Assembly: GCA_030248195.1 (NCBI GenBank)
Contig: JASAND010000509.1
Span: 1 to 64,000 of the forward strand
DNA: 64,000 bases
Origin: Trissonchulus latispiculum
Taxonomy: Eukaryota; Nematoda; Enoplea; Enoplida; Ironidae
Direction: 5' to 3'
The first letter of the stretch is position 1. Every line of letters starts with the position of its first letter. The translations under genes were made by a program, and so were the position numbers. The notes beneath the pieces were generated by a model. The model worked only from the letters and a program-made list of their open reading frames with translations. It searched no databases and was not told the DNA's origin. Positions 33,954-45,909 of the stretch are shown here, piece by piece.

Positions 33954-34398
33954 GGGGTAGGGTTTCGGACCTGCTGATTTCACATATGTAAAAATTTTAA
34001 AATTTTAGTTTGGTAAGGGTTTGGTTTGGTAAATTTTTTGTCTTCGATTTTGCTGAAAAGATGTATATAGGGGTTGTCGGGGTCGTATAGAATACGGATC
34101 CGAAATCCGTTTTTCGATCCAGCTTTTCGTTAGCTTCATATAAGCTAAAGTTTTAAGCGTAAGGTATAAGCTTAGCCTGAGCTAACGTAAAGGTGGATCG
34201 AATAACGGATTTTTGATTCGTGATCAGCGCCCCAGAAAACCCCTGTAAGCAAGTTTTCAGGAAAATTTTTCCAAAAATTTTTCAGTTTTCCTTGGTCCCC
34301 CTCATCAAACTAAAATTTTAAAATTGGTAAAAATTTTAAAAATTTTTAAATTTTGCATTTTTGAAATCAGCAGGTCCGAAAACCTATACCCCTACCAA
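33954..34398. mobile_element. Palindromic hairpin element, copy 3
   Basis: Outer arms GGGTTTCGGACCTGCTGATTT and AAATCAGCAGGTCCGAAAACC are inverted copies. Inner part has TTGCTGAAAAGATGTATATA and a centre GCTTTTCGTTAGCTTCATAT with its mirror GAGCTAACGTAAAGG, the same centre as copies 1 and 2. It is shorter (about 445 bases). No coding. Confidence 0.7.
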
Positions 34399-37300
34399 AT
34401 TTCAACTCAATCAGTCAAATTGTGCTTTTTCGGTACTTCTTCGGAGCTGTGGGGGGGATAATGGGAAAGACCCCTGCCGAAAAATCGCATAAACCCCTTA
34501 GTACACATATTGTAAAGGGTACGGCACGGAGTTCCAACTTGGGATAGACCACACAACTTTACGGGTTTGTCTCTCTGCGCTGGGGGTGTTGAAAGATGCT
34601 GTGCCCCTCTGCCTTTCATATGAGTAGTTAATGGATGTCTCACTATCGGAAGAGAAACGCCAAGATGGTGCCAGCTCCGGCATACCACATTGGGACGGGA
34701 CAGCATTCAGGTGACGTAGCGATAGTCATGCTACCTATGGAAGGAAAGTGACAAAAACTAACCCACTCATAGTTGACCGGCAATAGTAACAACCAATAGT
34801 GGAAATCTGAAACTTGTAGATTCGGATCTAATTCAGATTAGAACTTTTCGGGCGCTAAATGGACAATTTTTTAGGTATATTACCTACATAGAGGCAAAAA
34901 ACCACTCACTACAGTAGGATCAGTCGAGTTATGGGGATACGAAGAAGAAGAAGAAATAAAAATACACGATTCGGTCACTACAGTTCCATTTAATAGGTTA
35001 GCTGTTCTGTTGTGTAACTATGGGGGGAGGGTGCACGCACAGAATCTAGCGGCAAAAAAAGGAAAAACCATTCAGTGGTACGGGTGAACAACCCACTAAA
35101 AATTTTTTGGTTTTTTAATTAGCAGTCAAAACGTTTGTAAAACTAAAATGATTTATATAAGTACTGTGGATTGCAACGAACAAATTAAGGATTAACTGCG
35201 GATTAGCTATGTAAAGGACGAGAACTTACTAAAGTAGCATTTCAGGATGGGGGGAACCAAATTTTAGTCCTCTAAAAGCTAGGCTTATGGGAGGGGCAAG
35301 GATGGGGTCAGTGCCTACTTTAAGCTACAAGTTAAATAAATCAGAAATACAAGGTAAACGTTCTTACCCGATATGACTGTTTAGGGCCGTTGCTGCTTCC
35401 ACTGCAGCAATACGTCAGCCCAGCTATAATAGTCTGAGCTGTCAGCTTGGTCGCTGTCCAAACATTGGCAAAATAAAGCTTTCAATGGGATAAGAGAGAC
35501 AACAAGCTTCAACTTTATACAATATCCTGAAAAATACAGCGAACGTTTGCGTGACGTAAATAGAAAGCTGATTTCAATGAGAGAAGTCTGCCGCTAACTG
35601 TTTTCTGAGGTCGTCTTCAGTGCCTTGCGAACAACCATAAACTTGTTTACATGTGCCCTCGCGTCAATACTGTCCCAGTGACGCGCGACATGTGCGACAG
35701 TACCCTAAACTCACCGGAAAAATATGTACGTGATAATAATACATAACTATACTGCCTTGTTATTGTACATGTAAATGTAAATGTATTGTAATGTTACTGT
35801 GTAATGTGGGTAATAGCATCCCCGCTATCACCCCCTTTCCAAGTCCCTTTCAATCTCTAACTTTCATAGTTTTCCCTAAAAATCCCCTAAAATCCCCAAA
35901 AACCCCCCAAATCTCCTTTAAATATTATGTTTTTATAATTGCTGGGAAGCCCTATGATTATGTATTATTTTGTATGTAAAATCCCCTTTTAAATATCGTG
36001 CAGTGCTAACTTTATGCTCCTCTTTCGAAAATTATCTAAAATCATCTATTTCTGAGCGTAAACTTAACATTGCATGTAATTTGAATTCTTGTTGGCTTAG
36101 CAAAGATAGACCCTCCCGTTCCCAACGCATAACAAAATTCTCCTTTAATGATTTCGTCATCCTTTAGTCAGTTGGGAGTTTTTCAAGTTCACGTACGGTC
36201 GGTCCTAAGAATTGGGGGCCCCACCCATTGCACACCTAAACGTAAGTGTTTTTGTTTCGCTTTTTCTTTTGAAAATTAACTTAAACTTATCTTTCCTAAC
36301 CCTTTTGTCTGCCCCTAACCCTTTTCAGCTCAATTTTTGTCTAACTCTTAACTCCTCTCCCTTCCCCTTTCCCAACTTGCGGGGTTGCCCCCGTTGTTCC
36401 CCCGTGTCTGTTTTTACTAGCCAATTCCTTCCCCAGTTTGTGTTGTTTTGCTCCCCTTTTCCCCTATTGTTGCTGGTTCCCTCCCGTCTGTATTTGTATT
36501 CCCTTTTGTGCCCTTCTTTGTCTGTTTTGCGGGTAGCTCGCTAATTTGCCTGTCCTATCTGGGTAGCTTGGAAGGATTTCCCTGTTGTAATTGCCCTGTG
36601 TTCGTCCCATTAAATCAGCCAGTTTGTCTTTTGCCTATTTAATTTAATTTTTATTTATTAACTTTAACTAGATTTTGACCTCTTTTTATAGCTAGGTAGA
36701 GCTCTGGGAATAGCCCGGAGCTAATTTATAACTGAGTTTAATTTCTGCGCGTATCCCCCATCTTGTCTGGCGCCCCGTCCGGCGTCCCCCAAAATTCCTG
36801 TCTGTTCCCCCTTGGCGAGGCAAGTCGGTGGAAAAGAGCAGCCTGGACTAAATATCTCCACCCGCAGTCGCTGGTCAGCGTTCGTTGCGCACAGTTCCCT
36901 TCTAAAATTTGGAGTGTGAGCTCAGTGGTTAAATTCACTACCTCCCCCATATTTTACAACTGTAAATGAATACTCAATTGAAAGAGGAATAAACAGAGTA
37001 TCGACTAAGAAAATTAAAGAACTGGATAAAAATAGTGTTTGAGGCCGGCCGCCTGCCGGACGATCACCTGCCGACCCGACCAAACCCATAAATATGAAAA
37101 TGAAAAAGTTAAGTTGAAAAGCTTGTAGCAGAAAGTTTTTCGCTGTATGCAAATTGCAAGATATACATCGCTACAACTTTGCATTGCACTCATGTTTAGA
37201 ACATACCATAAAGTTCAAGTAACCTTTCTGGTACAATTCTGTTACTTGACTGTCGGATTTTGGGCGATTTTTTAAAGTCAGAAAAGGGGAAAATGATACT

Positions 37301-38537
37301 TTTCGAACTTTCTGTAACGAGCTCTAAAAACATGCCACAAAAACTGCGAATTTTGTCAAAATAGCCATTTTTCGTATTTTAAAAATTATTTTTTTTATTT
37401 TAAGAATTTTTCTCTTGTTAGAATTCTATTAGAAAGCTACCAAATTTGGTGAACGCAGGGCCTCTATGCCTGCCGAAAAGGGGAGTAAAACGAAATGTTT
37501 CAAGGTTAAACTTTTCTGTCCTGTCGGGGTCGGCTCGGCTATCGATCCTGACCCAAAGAGACCCCCCCTTAATATAAATAAAACGAAAGCGGGAAGCGTT
37601 CTCTATAAAACGCAATAAACGACATAAGTCAATTTGCGTATGGCACCAGCCAAAAAACTTGTTTGTTCACAGCTAGACCTAGGTTAATGAATGTGGGATA
37701 TTACTTACTACTAAAATACTTACAGTCATAAGTTAACGCGGGATGGTCGGGAGGTCGAAGCCCCCAACCCGAACAAGGAACGAGCCCACCGCAATTGGGA
37801 ACAAGAGGTAACGAAAAAATAGCCAAGGGCAGGAATAGCAGGAAAAATTTAGCTTTTCACTAAAATTTTCCGACTTCGAGCTAGAATTTATAATTTGTTG
37901 TAAAAATCGGGCAAAATTTTGAGTTTTTTCTGAAAATTGAAGATTTTGATTGAAGACTGAAGATTGAAGACACGCCCACGATCCAACCCTATGTTAATGT
38001 ATGTTTACATTTACTACTGAAATTTTGATATAAACGTGCATATTTTACTAATACTGGATTATATGAAAATAGTGTGGAACTATCAAAATTTTGCCAAATG
38101 GTTAAACTCTCTAATTCCTATTTTACTATCGGCGATATGGTATTCCGTCAAAAAATCGGACCCATGGGTACAGGTTGTGGTCCGTTTATTTCTAATTTGA
38201 TACTATTTATGGTGTGAAGTAGAGTATATAAAGTCCAAAATCAATAAAAGGATTTCGGTATATATCACTAAATCTAAAAGGTTTTCAGTTACATTGATGT
38301 CATTATATACTGTTATCAATGATAATGAAGTATTTTTAAAGATTTTTAAAGATAATCTAACCATCTGACATAGAATTAAACTTGGTAAATTCAAACCCTA
38401 TCCCTGCTGATGTATTAGACATAGAAATTGAAGTGTCAGATAAAAATTTGTAACTTTACTTAACGACAAACACAAATTATTTCCTTTCACTGCTATATGT
38501 TTGCCGGATATCACTAGCAATTTCTCACATAAAAGTT
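34399..38537. other. Gene-poor region with pyrimidine-rich block
   Basis: Nothing with family resemblance is found. From about 35815 to 36640 the plus strand is strongly C/T-rich (TTTTCCC, CCCCTTTT and AAATCCCC units), so the 110-residue frame at 36212-36544 is a composition effect and not called. GGCCGGCCGCCTGCCGG near 37040 is a short GC palindrome. Around 37740-37800 a GGTCGGGAGGTCGAAGCC stretch is GC-rich, but I cannot place it in a family. Confidence 0.4.
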
Positions 38538-38605
38538 GTTATATATGTCACGTTACAGGAGCAAGTTCGTGCAAACCTCTAGTTTGAACGTTCAGACGGC
38601 GCATT

Positions 38606-39295
38606 CTGGGTTGTCCTACATCTGGATTGTCCTACACTAGCTGATTGGCTCTCTGTACATGCACGTGTTAATTGCGCCCGCCTACTAGTGTTAGTAAAAC
38701 TATAATGCGACGGCTCCCGTATTCAATCTTAATAGCTGTATAAATCTTTAAATCTTACACTGTAAAGCGTACGAATGTAATTAAATTTTAAAAATGAAGT
38801 ATATATTGTCAATTTTTAATCCGGTAGTTTATAACACTGTGAAACTTTTTAACTTCGAATTAGAGAATTTGCTTGAAAATTATATATTGTTTAGGGAACG
38901 GTCTCATTTAGGTGCCTTGGCAAGCAATGTTTAGTAATTGTTTTCAAAACAGTTAATAGTACCTTAACCTTCTAAAATTAAACTGTTTGGAATTGGCAGC
39001 AACAGAAGAATTTGCTTCGCCTTGGCAATGGAAATTAAAGTCTCAAATTTTAGTAACCACAACATTCTATTTGATTTTAACTTTTTCATAAAGTGAAAAT
39101 AACAAAACATCATTTTTCCCGCAAAGACATAGAAATTTCCCTTAAATTCATTTACAAAAGAACTTTCTCTATAAACGGAGCGAATTACCATTTTAACACT
39201 TTACAGTGACAATTGTCTTGATGTGTATTCTTATTTGCTATTACATCAGCCAATCAAATTGCGTAGGACAATCCAGATGTAGGAGGACAACCCAG
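38606..39295. mobile_element. Inner inverted-repeat element 1
   Basis: The ends CTGGGTTGTCCTACATCTGG and CCAGATGTAGGAGGACAACCCAG (as two short pieces) are inverted copies of about 45 bases that include CTAGCTGATTGGCT and AGCCAATCA. The interior is AT-rich with no coding. It is nested in the larger fold-back unit at 38538-40524. Confidence 0.62.
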
Positions 39296-39315
39296 AACAA
39301 ACCGTTCTGACCACG

Positions 39316-40470
39316 AGCTCTTGGTTTGAACGTTACATGAGAGAGCCCATTTTTTCCTTTAAAGCATATTGGGCATTACACTGCGCTCTCCTTAAATATG
39401 TGTTGAACCAGCGAAATGACACTTGACCTTTCGAGTGGTTTGTTATTTCCTTTGTATAAGACGATTGTGCGTCTTTTATTCAACGTATATAATAGCACAT
39501 GCCGACAAAATTTTAAAGGTACAATATTACGTCATACTCTGTTAACTTTGTCTTTCTGTTATATATAGTAGGCAGCTTGCTCATCCCTGGCTTTTGATAG
39601 ATTGCAGCGAGCCACTGAATAAATGTCGTTAAGCCCGTAATCTCTAGGCGTTCGAGATTCATCCCCAATAGTTTGAAAACTGTAATCTAAATGATTCCCT
39701 ATCATTTTGTTCGTAAATTTCACTGAATTAGGAAACGTAGTCAAGATTGCAAGAATTCTAGTCTGGGAAAACACTGATTTAACGATGAATTTTCAATGTT
39801 ATAGACAGTTAAGCTATGCTTAAAGTCATATACAAATCGCAACCACACAGTTTGTAATTTAATCAATTCAGTTACTCAATCAGTAATTTAGAACTCAACT
39901 GAGATTTGTTTTAAAAACTTATATATTCTTGATTTATTTTTGATTTTAGTTTTGTGGTCCAAAACGGGCTTTAAGAAGGGTTAACGCACAAGTTTCAGGT
40001 ACCTCTGCAATACTAATGAAATCAAATTTTTATTTTCTAAAATATGTCCGAACTTCATATGTATGTTATGTACAGTTTCTAATTATGTACAATTTCAAAT
40101 TGTACAAGAAATTTTGTACAATTTGAAATTGTACGTACAGTTTTAAATTATACAAATTTCAAATTGTACAGACATTTTTGTACAATTTCAAATTGTACAA
40201 GGTATGTTTGCACATTTTATGAAAAATTTCAAGTTTAATTGACGTTTGCTAATGTCTAAGTTTATGTTGTCGGCATGTGCTATATAGGTTGAATAAAAGA
40301 GGCACAATCGTCGTACACAATAGACATAACAAACCACTTGAAAGGTTAAGTGTCATTTCGCTATTAATGGTTTAACATATTTACGGAGCACAGTGTATGC
40401 CCTTATGTTTTAAAGAAAAGAATTGACTCTCTCATGTAACGTTCAAACCAGGAGCTCTTGGTTTGAACGT
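39316..40470. mobile_element. Inner inverted-repeat element 2
   Basis: Arms about 39316-39510 and 40255-40470 are inverted: GAGCTCTTGGTTTGAACG, TAACATGAGAG, AAATGACACTTGACC, and GCACATGCCGACA each have a mirrored partner. Arms are about 200 bases at roughly 85 to 90 per cent likeness by eye. No coding is seen. Confidence 0.65.
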
Positions 40471-40584
40471 TCTAACTATGTAGAGGTTTGCACGAACTTG
40501 TTCCTGTAACGCGACATATATAACGTATTTTCAAACGAAACTATGAGAATTTCCAATATTTGCTGCTATGATATAAATTTCAGT

Positions 40585-40840
40585 AGTTGTACCTCCGTCA
40601 GCGCAGTGGTTTCGTACTGCTGCGCTATAAAGTGGAGGATCATGTCAAGTCTAGAGCTTGGTTAAAATAAGTTCTAGCATCCAATTTCTGCTATCCCCCC
40701 GCTGGCAATTCACCGAGATTCCAAGGGGTGGCCGCCTTAGGGTGGAGCTGCCGCGGTGGGCTTATTGCATAAGCAGCAATAGGCACATCGCCGGCCTTGT
40801 CAAACGCCTCGGTTAATTGCGAAGGCAATTAGTCGGTGTC
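40585..40840 (+). mobile_element. Possible tRNA-derived SINE fragment
   Basis: TCAGCGCAGTGGTTTCGTACTGCTGCGC resembles a tRNA A-box arm, followed by GTGGAGGATCATG-TCAAGTC where a B box would be expected but is degenerate. A GC-rich body with CCGCCTTAGGGTGG and GGTTAATTGCGAAGGCAATT follows. Its edges are not clear and only one copy is visible in this window. Confidence 0.35.
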
Positions 40841-41163
40841 AGTTCCCCTCCCCAGTCAAAAATCAAATTCGTGCAGTACTGACACCACTCCTAACCGGCG
40901 TGAGCTAACTGGAGTGAGGCGAACTAAAATAAATTTCAGTAACTGTTGCTCTACTTTAATTAAAAATTTGACGGAAAAGGGCGAAGAGCACATTTTTATG
41001 GAGTCTGGCAATGAAAGGTTCAATCCATGTTTAAATTGCACCAATAAACGCTAAATATTAGCTATATTTACTCATTCCTTAATATTTTATGTTTTATGGT
41101 TTATATTTTTATGTCTTGTCTTGTCTTGAGGTGACCACCCACGAAAGCTCCTTTTGTGTTTTT

Positions 41164-41182
41164 ATACCGCCGGCGGTATAGT
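41164..41182. repeat. Short perfect palindrome, ATACCGCCGGCGGTAT
   Basis: A 16-base perfect palindrome preceded by a T run and followed by AGTTGTAATGGGTTG. A second one with similar flanks is at 41518-41537. Confidence 0.7.
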
Positions 41183-41517
41183 TGTAATGGGTTGCCCATC
41201 TGAATTCCTATGTTTTGCATGTAAATTGCTTGGCGTGGAGGATTTGCGCCCTATCTTCAACACATGTCCCTAGTGCGCAGGTTTTTTGCCCAGCAGTTTC
41301 TCTATGATTTTGCAATTCTTTTGCATTGTTGCAGTCGATTTACTTCAATTTCTTCGCTCTGCAAGTTGTTTTGCAAATGATCGCGGTCTGATTTTATTCA
41401 TATTACCGAATATCGGGCGTTATTTGCCTGCCATTTGATTGGCTGGGGCTTAACAGTTCGATAAATAGCTAAAACTGCAATTACCATTTTTGTGTGAAAG
41501 AAAAGATTTTTTATTTA

Positions 41518-41537
41518 TCTCGCCTAGAGGCGAGATA
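41518..41537. repeat. Short perfect palindrome, ATCTCGCCTAGAGGCGAGAT
   Basis: A 20-base perfect palindrome preceded by TTTTATTT and followed by ACTTGTAATCGGTTG, like the one at 41164-41182. Confidence 0.7.
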
Positions 41538-42659
41538 CTTGTAATCGGTTGAGTCTCTTTTTGAACGTCTTCAACAAATGATTAAAATACTCCCTGTGCT
41601 CACTGCAGGGCTCGCTAGCTGGCTGGTTTTTCAGGAGGTGGCTTTGGTTGAAATACTTTTGATATTAACTAATTATTTGGTTTGCCACTGTATGTCGATG
41701 CTGTTGCATAACTTTATACTGACAGGAACCCCATTTTCACTTTTTTATGGAAAAAATACAATTAAAAATTGATGATTTTAGAGTGGAATCTTTCATACAA
41801 GGCCCCCCTTGGTTGCAAATTTGAAATCAAAAAGTATCGAATTTTGTTCCAATATGCGAATTAGTTTCCACACATACATTTGTTACTGGTGGAGTTCAGT
41901 GGCTAAGAAAAGCGGCGTTGTCTCGTTAACGCGCGAAAACCCATTAGTGCGCTTTGACATTAGATCGGCAAATCTTTATTATATTTATTTACTAAACTAA
42001 ATTGAATCCTGCTTCGCCAAACCGTGGCTATATTTAACGAGTTTCTTAATTTTAGTTCTTAATTTAAGTACCTTTCTTGTTGATTTTATTGCGGAGCAAT
42101 TGTTGCCATGTTCATAATTGCAGTTGTAGTGTGCATAATTGCACTATATACAAGAAGAGGAGTAAGTCACTAGAGTAGAGTTGTGCCGAGGCCTTTTAAA
42201 CGGTCATTGGGCTGCGGGCCGGTCAATGTCACGGCCCTGGGCCGCCGGGCCTCTTTTTATGATAGTGCTAATTATATTATTTTATTTTGTCTCTGTGTTT
42301 GGAAGTGTTGCATTTGCTATGGTCTTTGCGTATGTAATGTTTTCTAAGAATGTTTAGTGATATAGACAATAAGAAATGAGACATTTCATAAACTAATTTT
42401 GCCTGGACTTGATTTTGTTCTGACAAGTGTTAACAATATTAACAAATTCGGCAATGAACTGCAGAGAAAGGCAGATTTAGGCATTGAACAGGTATAGTCG
42501 ATCGATTGGGTCTGATTAATAATATAAATGTAATTGGCCAGTTAGCATTTTTAGAGCTGATTCTTTTTCTATAGGGCTTTCCAAAGGGGGGAAATATGTA
42601 TAGAAATGTGTAAAGTGGTGGTTTTCAACTAATAGAAGTAAATATTAGGAAGGAGAAAT

Positions 42660-42975
42660 AAGGGGTAAGGGTAGGGGGGGAGAGGGGGGGGGGAGATTTG
42701 GGGTTTGAGAGGGGGGAAAAAAAGGTGGGGGGAGGAGGAATAAAAAAAAAAAAAGGAGGAGGGATAGTTAGTATGTGTTGTTTGGTTTGGGGGTGGGTTG
42801 TGTGGGGGTGGGGGGGGGTTGGTTGGGTGGGGGGGGGTGGGGTGTGTGGGGTTGGGGGGGGGGGGGGGGTGGGGGGTGGGTGTGTGTTGGTGGTGGGGGG
42901 GGGGGGGGGGGGGGGGGGTGGGGGGGGGGTGGGGGGGGGTTTTTTGGGGGGGTTGGGTGGGGGTGGGGCTATTTT
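42660..42975 (+). repeat. Extreme G-rich low-complexity block
   Basis: Over 300 bases that are almost only G and T on the plus strand, with G runs of up to about 20 and units GGGGGT, GGTTGG and GTGTGG. Glycine/valine-rich frames here are not genes. Many G-quadruplexes could form, and such a tract is also a common site of sequencing or assembly error. Confidence 0.9.
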
Positions 42976-43004
42976 TGCCGGTTTAGGGCCTGTTCCGGTA
43001 GATC

Positions 43005-43390
43005 AGAGCAAAGCCATTAGGATGTGATGGTCTGTTCATAGACGAAGCGATCGTCTCTCAATGTATGTATGCAAGTGCATCAACGGCCCATATCCAAGCA
43101 TAAGCTTCTTTCTCAGCAGCAGAAAACTGTCTTTTTTTCATTCAAGGTACAGGATGCAAACTCGATCACTTTTTCTGTTCCATTCTGCAATTAAGTTAAT
43201 GTTGCCCCAATCCTTAGGCTGAGGCATCAGTTGTGATGGTCGTTGGTGCTTTTGTTGGACAAACATACCCAAGGGTTATACATTTTTTCATCGCGTTTTT
43301 AGACTGAGCAAATGCTGATTCTTCGGTTTGTGCCCAAACAAATGTCAGGTTATTTTCTGGTGACGCGTATCACAGAAGAGAAGAGCACGA
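43005..43390 (-). pseudogene. Decayed Ty3/gypsy RNase H fragment
   Basis: Read on the minus strand, TWAQTEESAFAQSKNAMKK leads into ITTDAS (RNase H start) and later FSAAEKEAYAWIWAVD, the common pattern YS-x-x-EKEAL-A-V-x-WAV of Ty3/gypsy RNase H. Stops and shifts separate the parts. No LTR is identified nearby. The G-rich tract lies immediately downstream. Confidence 0.6.
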
Positions 43391-43997
43391 TAAGAGAACA
43401 GGGATTTCGGTATCACTGTAAAAAGGAGAGACCACGCGCTAGACTGAGTCAAATCATATCCACCATTTGGGAGACAGATTAATGAAGCGATAGTCTAGAA
43501 CGGACTACGTTCTAGATGGGCCTATGGATCAATTGATGAAAAAACAAGATGGGTTGTGGAATAATTTTATAAAATTTAAAATTGTGAAGCATTTCCGAAA
43601 TTTTAAAATATCGCTTTATCTGGGATTTTGTCCTGAACATGCAGGTAAAAATTTTTCAGCAAAATTTTCCCGTCTGAAAAACACAGAATGACTCAAGAAC
43701 AAAAAATCGGTTAAGATTTCCTGTTTTTATTGGAGTGTTTTGATTTTCAAAATTATTTGAGCTTTGCCACTTTTTAGCTTTGACAAGCCACTGTTCGTAC
43801 AGTACTCAATAGAACAATTTTTCGTTTTAATTTTCGGGACTGTTTAGGTTTCAACTTTAACACAGTAAGTTGTTTTTCAAAATTCGATTCATTTATCAAA
43901 AATTGACCCACAATTTCAATGTAATAGTGCCGATAAAATTAAGCATATGCAGCCATTATGCTGTGTCTTTAATTCAGGAAGTATAGACAGAACGAAA

Positions 43998-44565
43998 TTA
44001 CTTCCATCTGCTGATGTTAACTGGCGACGTTTGTATGATTGAGGTTCCTCCATTGGATGCAGAACGGGGCAGCCGCCTTGGCACAGGCGAACTGGAAAAA
44101 TATTTTAGTTGCTGTATTTCCATACCAGTCTGCTCGGTGACAACTTTATCGGCAATATCTTGATGGATGGACAGTCGCGCATATCTTTCGGGATCAATGC
44201 TCTGCACGAAGTTGCTGATTGTTGCTTCAATGCAAGGCAAAGGTTCTCCACCCTCTTCTGAATACAGCGTGATCAAACTATCAGAGGCGAAGATACGGCC
44301 ACTAAAAGGAGCTTAGTTTGGCTTTCCATGAAGGATTCAGGGCAGCAGTGGATGCACAACGACTGCTGGGGGATATTGCTGTGGCTGAATCGGGCAATAT
44401 AGTGGCTGATGGCATACCCTTTAAAGGGTTCCAGTAGACCAAGAATGCTGCTGGATAGAAGACATTATCATGATCGTAGTGAAATCCTCTATCGAGAAAT
44501 GTAAAAGGGTTTACACCCAAAATCCTGATATGTCCTCCAGGGTTTACACTGGCATTCGGATTCAT
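43998..44565 (-). CDS. Unrecognised coding region, probably two exons
   Basis: Two minus-strand frames, 44565-44302 and about 44312-43998, have balanced amino-acid use unlike the surrounding noise. The first has GGHIRILGVNPFTFLDRGFH and YPAAFLVYWNPLKG. The second has DSLITLYSEEGGEPLPC, SNFVQSIDPERYARLS and QDIADKVVTEQTGMEIQ and ends at a stop at 43998. A donor-like GTATGCC follows NPLKG and an acceptor-like CTCCTTTTAG stands before GRIFASDS, but the phases do not fit by one base, so the exact intron is uncertain. I do not recognise a family. It may be the end of a gene starting at higher coordinates. Confidence 0.4.
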
Positions 44566-44789
44566 TGGACTTGAAATCTTTTACTTCTTTGACTTTACAG
44601 CCAGTTTCATTTCATTTCACTCCATTGCTTGTAACCATCTCCGTTGGTTTGCCATTGAAACTACCATATCTATTAGCATATATTAGCCATTCCATCCTTC
44701 CTCAGTTTTCGGACTGTACGGAACTTTGGAATCTCATTCAGCCATTTTTTCGTGAAGCCAATGAACCATCCAAAGAAGCAGCTTTGTGA

Positions 44790-45243
44790 AGATCATTCCA
44801 TAATTTTTGTGAGCTTTAATTTGTTTTGTATTTTTTGTGTATTTGTTAATGTGTTTGATAGATGAAATAGTAGGGCAGTTAGAACTACCGTTTTGCTTGG
44901 TTATCCCCTTTTGCTATTATTATACTTTGCTTAGTGCGTAGGTACTACATTTGACAAGTCGAATTCTTTGTGTTTTACTAATAGTTTTGTGTGTTTAGTT
45001 TGCTCGAGTCATATATGACCACGAACTGTGTATAACTCTGTTTTTGTGTTAGTATTGCTAGTTATTTTTCTACTTGTGTTTTTATGCTTTAACCCGTGTC
45101 TTTAATAGAGTAAATCTGTCTTTGTGCTCATGTCATTGCCCGTTTCGGGTAAGTGTGAGGTTACCACATTACAGTCTAGAATTTAGGTTTACTGCCTTAT
45201 TCTACTTATACCAGTGCTATATTGTCCAGTGATGTATATGTTT
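44790..45243. other. No gene seen
   Basis: T-rich sequence without supported coding, RNA or repeat features. Confidence 0.35.
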
Positions 45244-45909
45244 GCAAAACGTGTCAGTTCATGAACTGATCAAACATTTTTGTCAGATTGCAATCTGACA
45301 TGTGAGATCTGTTAAACTTGCAGGGTTTCGTTTACGTGACATGTCAGATGGCGAACTGATCAATGCTAACCTGTCAGATTGCAATCTGCTAAATTAACTT
45401 TGATAGATTGTAAAATTGTTCAGCTTCAACCAAATCTAATTTCTCAGTTTATTCAGAATTTGAGTCTGCTAGTATTGGCTACGGTAGTACTCATCAAATT
45501 CATTATGAAATGTCAGTGATTCAGCCATTCGGGTAATCTGGGAGTTAGTCGGCATTAGTTTATCTAGTTTCGAACAAATTGATTAGTTGCTAATAGCTTG
45601 CAGAAGATTGTAAAAGATGAGTAGTCGGTATGGTTCGACTTAAAAAAACTTATATAGCTTAGCTATGTAGCTGATTAAAATTGTAAACAAATTTTAAACA
45701 ATTCAGAAATTGATTTGTCTAAACTAAATTTTACAATCTGCCAAGTTAAATTTGGCAGATTGCTATCTGACAGATTGGAATTGGTTAGTTCGCGATCTGA
45801 CATGTCACGCACGCGTAACTCTGCAAGTTTAACAGTGTTCTGCTATCTAACATGACAGATTGCAATCAAACAAAAATGTTTGGTCAGTTTACGAACTGAC
45901 ACGTTTTGC
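45244..45909. mobile_element. Fold-back element full of TGTCAGATTGCAATCTGACA-type palindromes
   Basis: Outer ends GCAAAACGTGTCAGTT and AACTGACACGTTTTGC are inverted copies. Each arm carries repeated sub-palindromes: TCAGTTCATGAACTGA, TGTCAGATTGCAATCTGACA, GACATGTCAGAT. Arms run about 45244-45450 and 45735-45909; the centre is AT-rich. No coding. Confidence 0.72.

Larger units (their letters stand above)
38538..40524. mobile_element. Fold-back element with about 50-base inverted ends, containing two more
   Basis: The left end GTTATATATGTC-ACGTTACAGGA, GTTCGTGCAAACCTCTA is mirrored at the right end (TAGAGGTTTGCACGAAC, TCCTGTAACGCGACATATATAAC). Two further inverted pairs lie inside: 38606-39295 and about 39316-40470. 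No transposase. The centre of the second inner unit (40075-40205) has repeated TTGTACAATTT and AAATTGTACAA palindromes. Confidence 0.65.

Noticed and set aside
36212..36544. 110-residue hydrophobic frame that looks like a membrane protein
   Set aside because: The plus strand is C/T-rich from 35.8 to 36.6 kb, which yields Ser/Leu/Phe/Pro in any frame; no splice or family support.
42698..43027. Three overlapping glycine/valine-rich frames
   Set aside because: They arise from the G/T tract in every frame and have no conserved domain.
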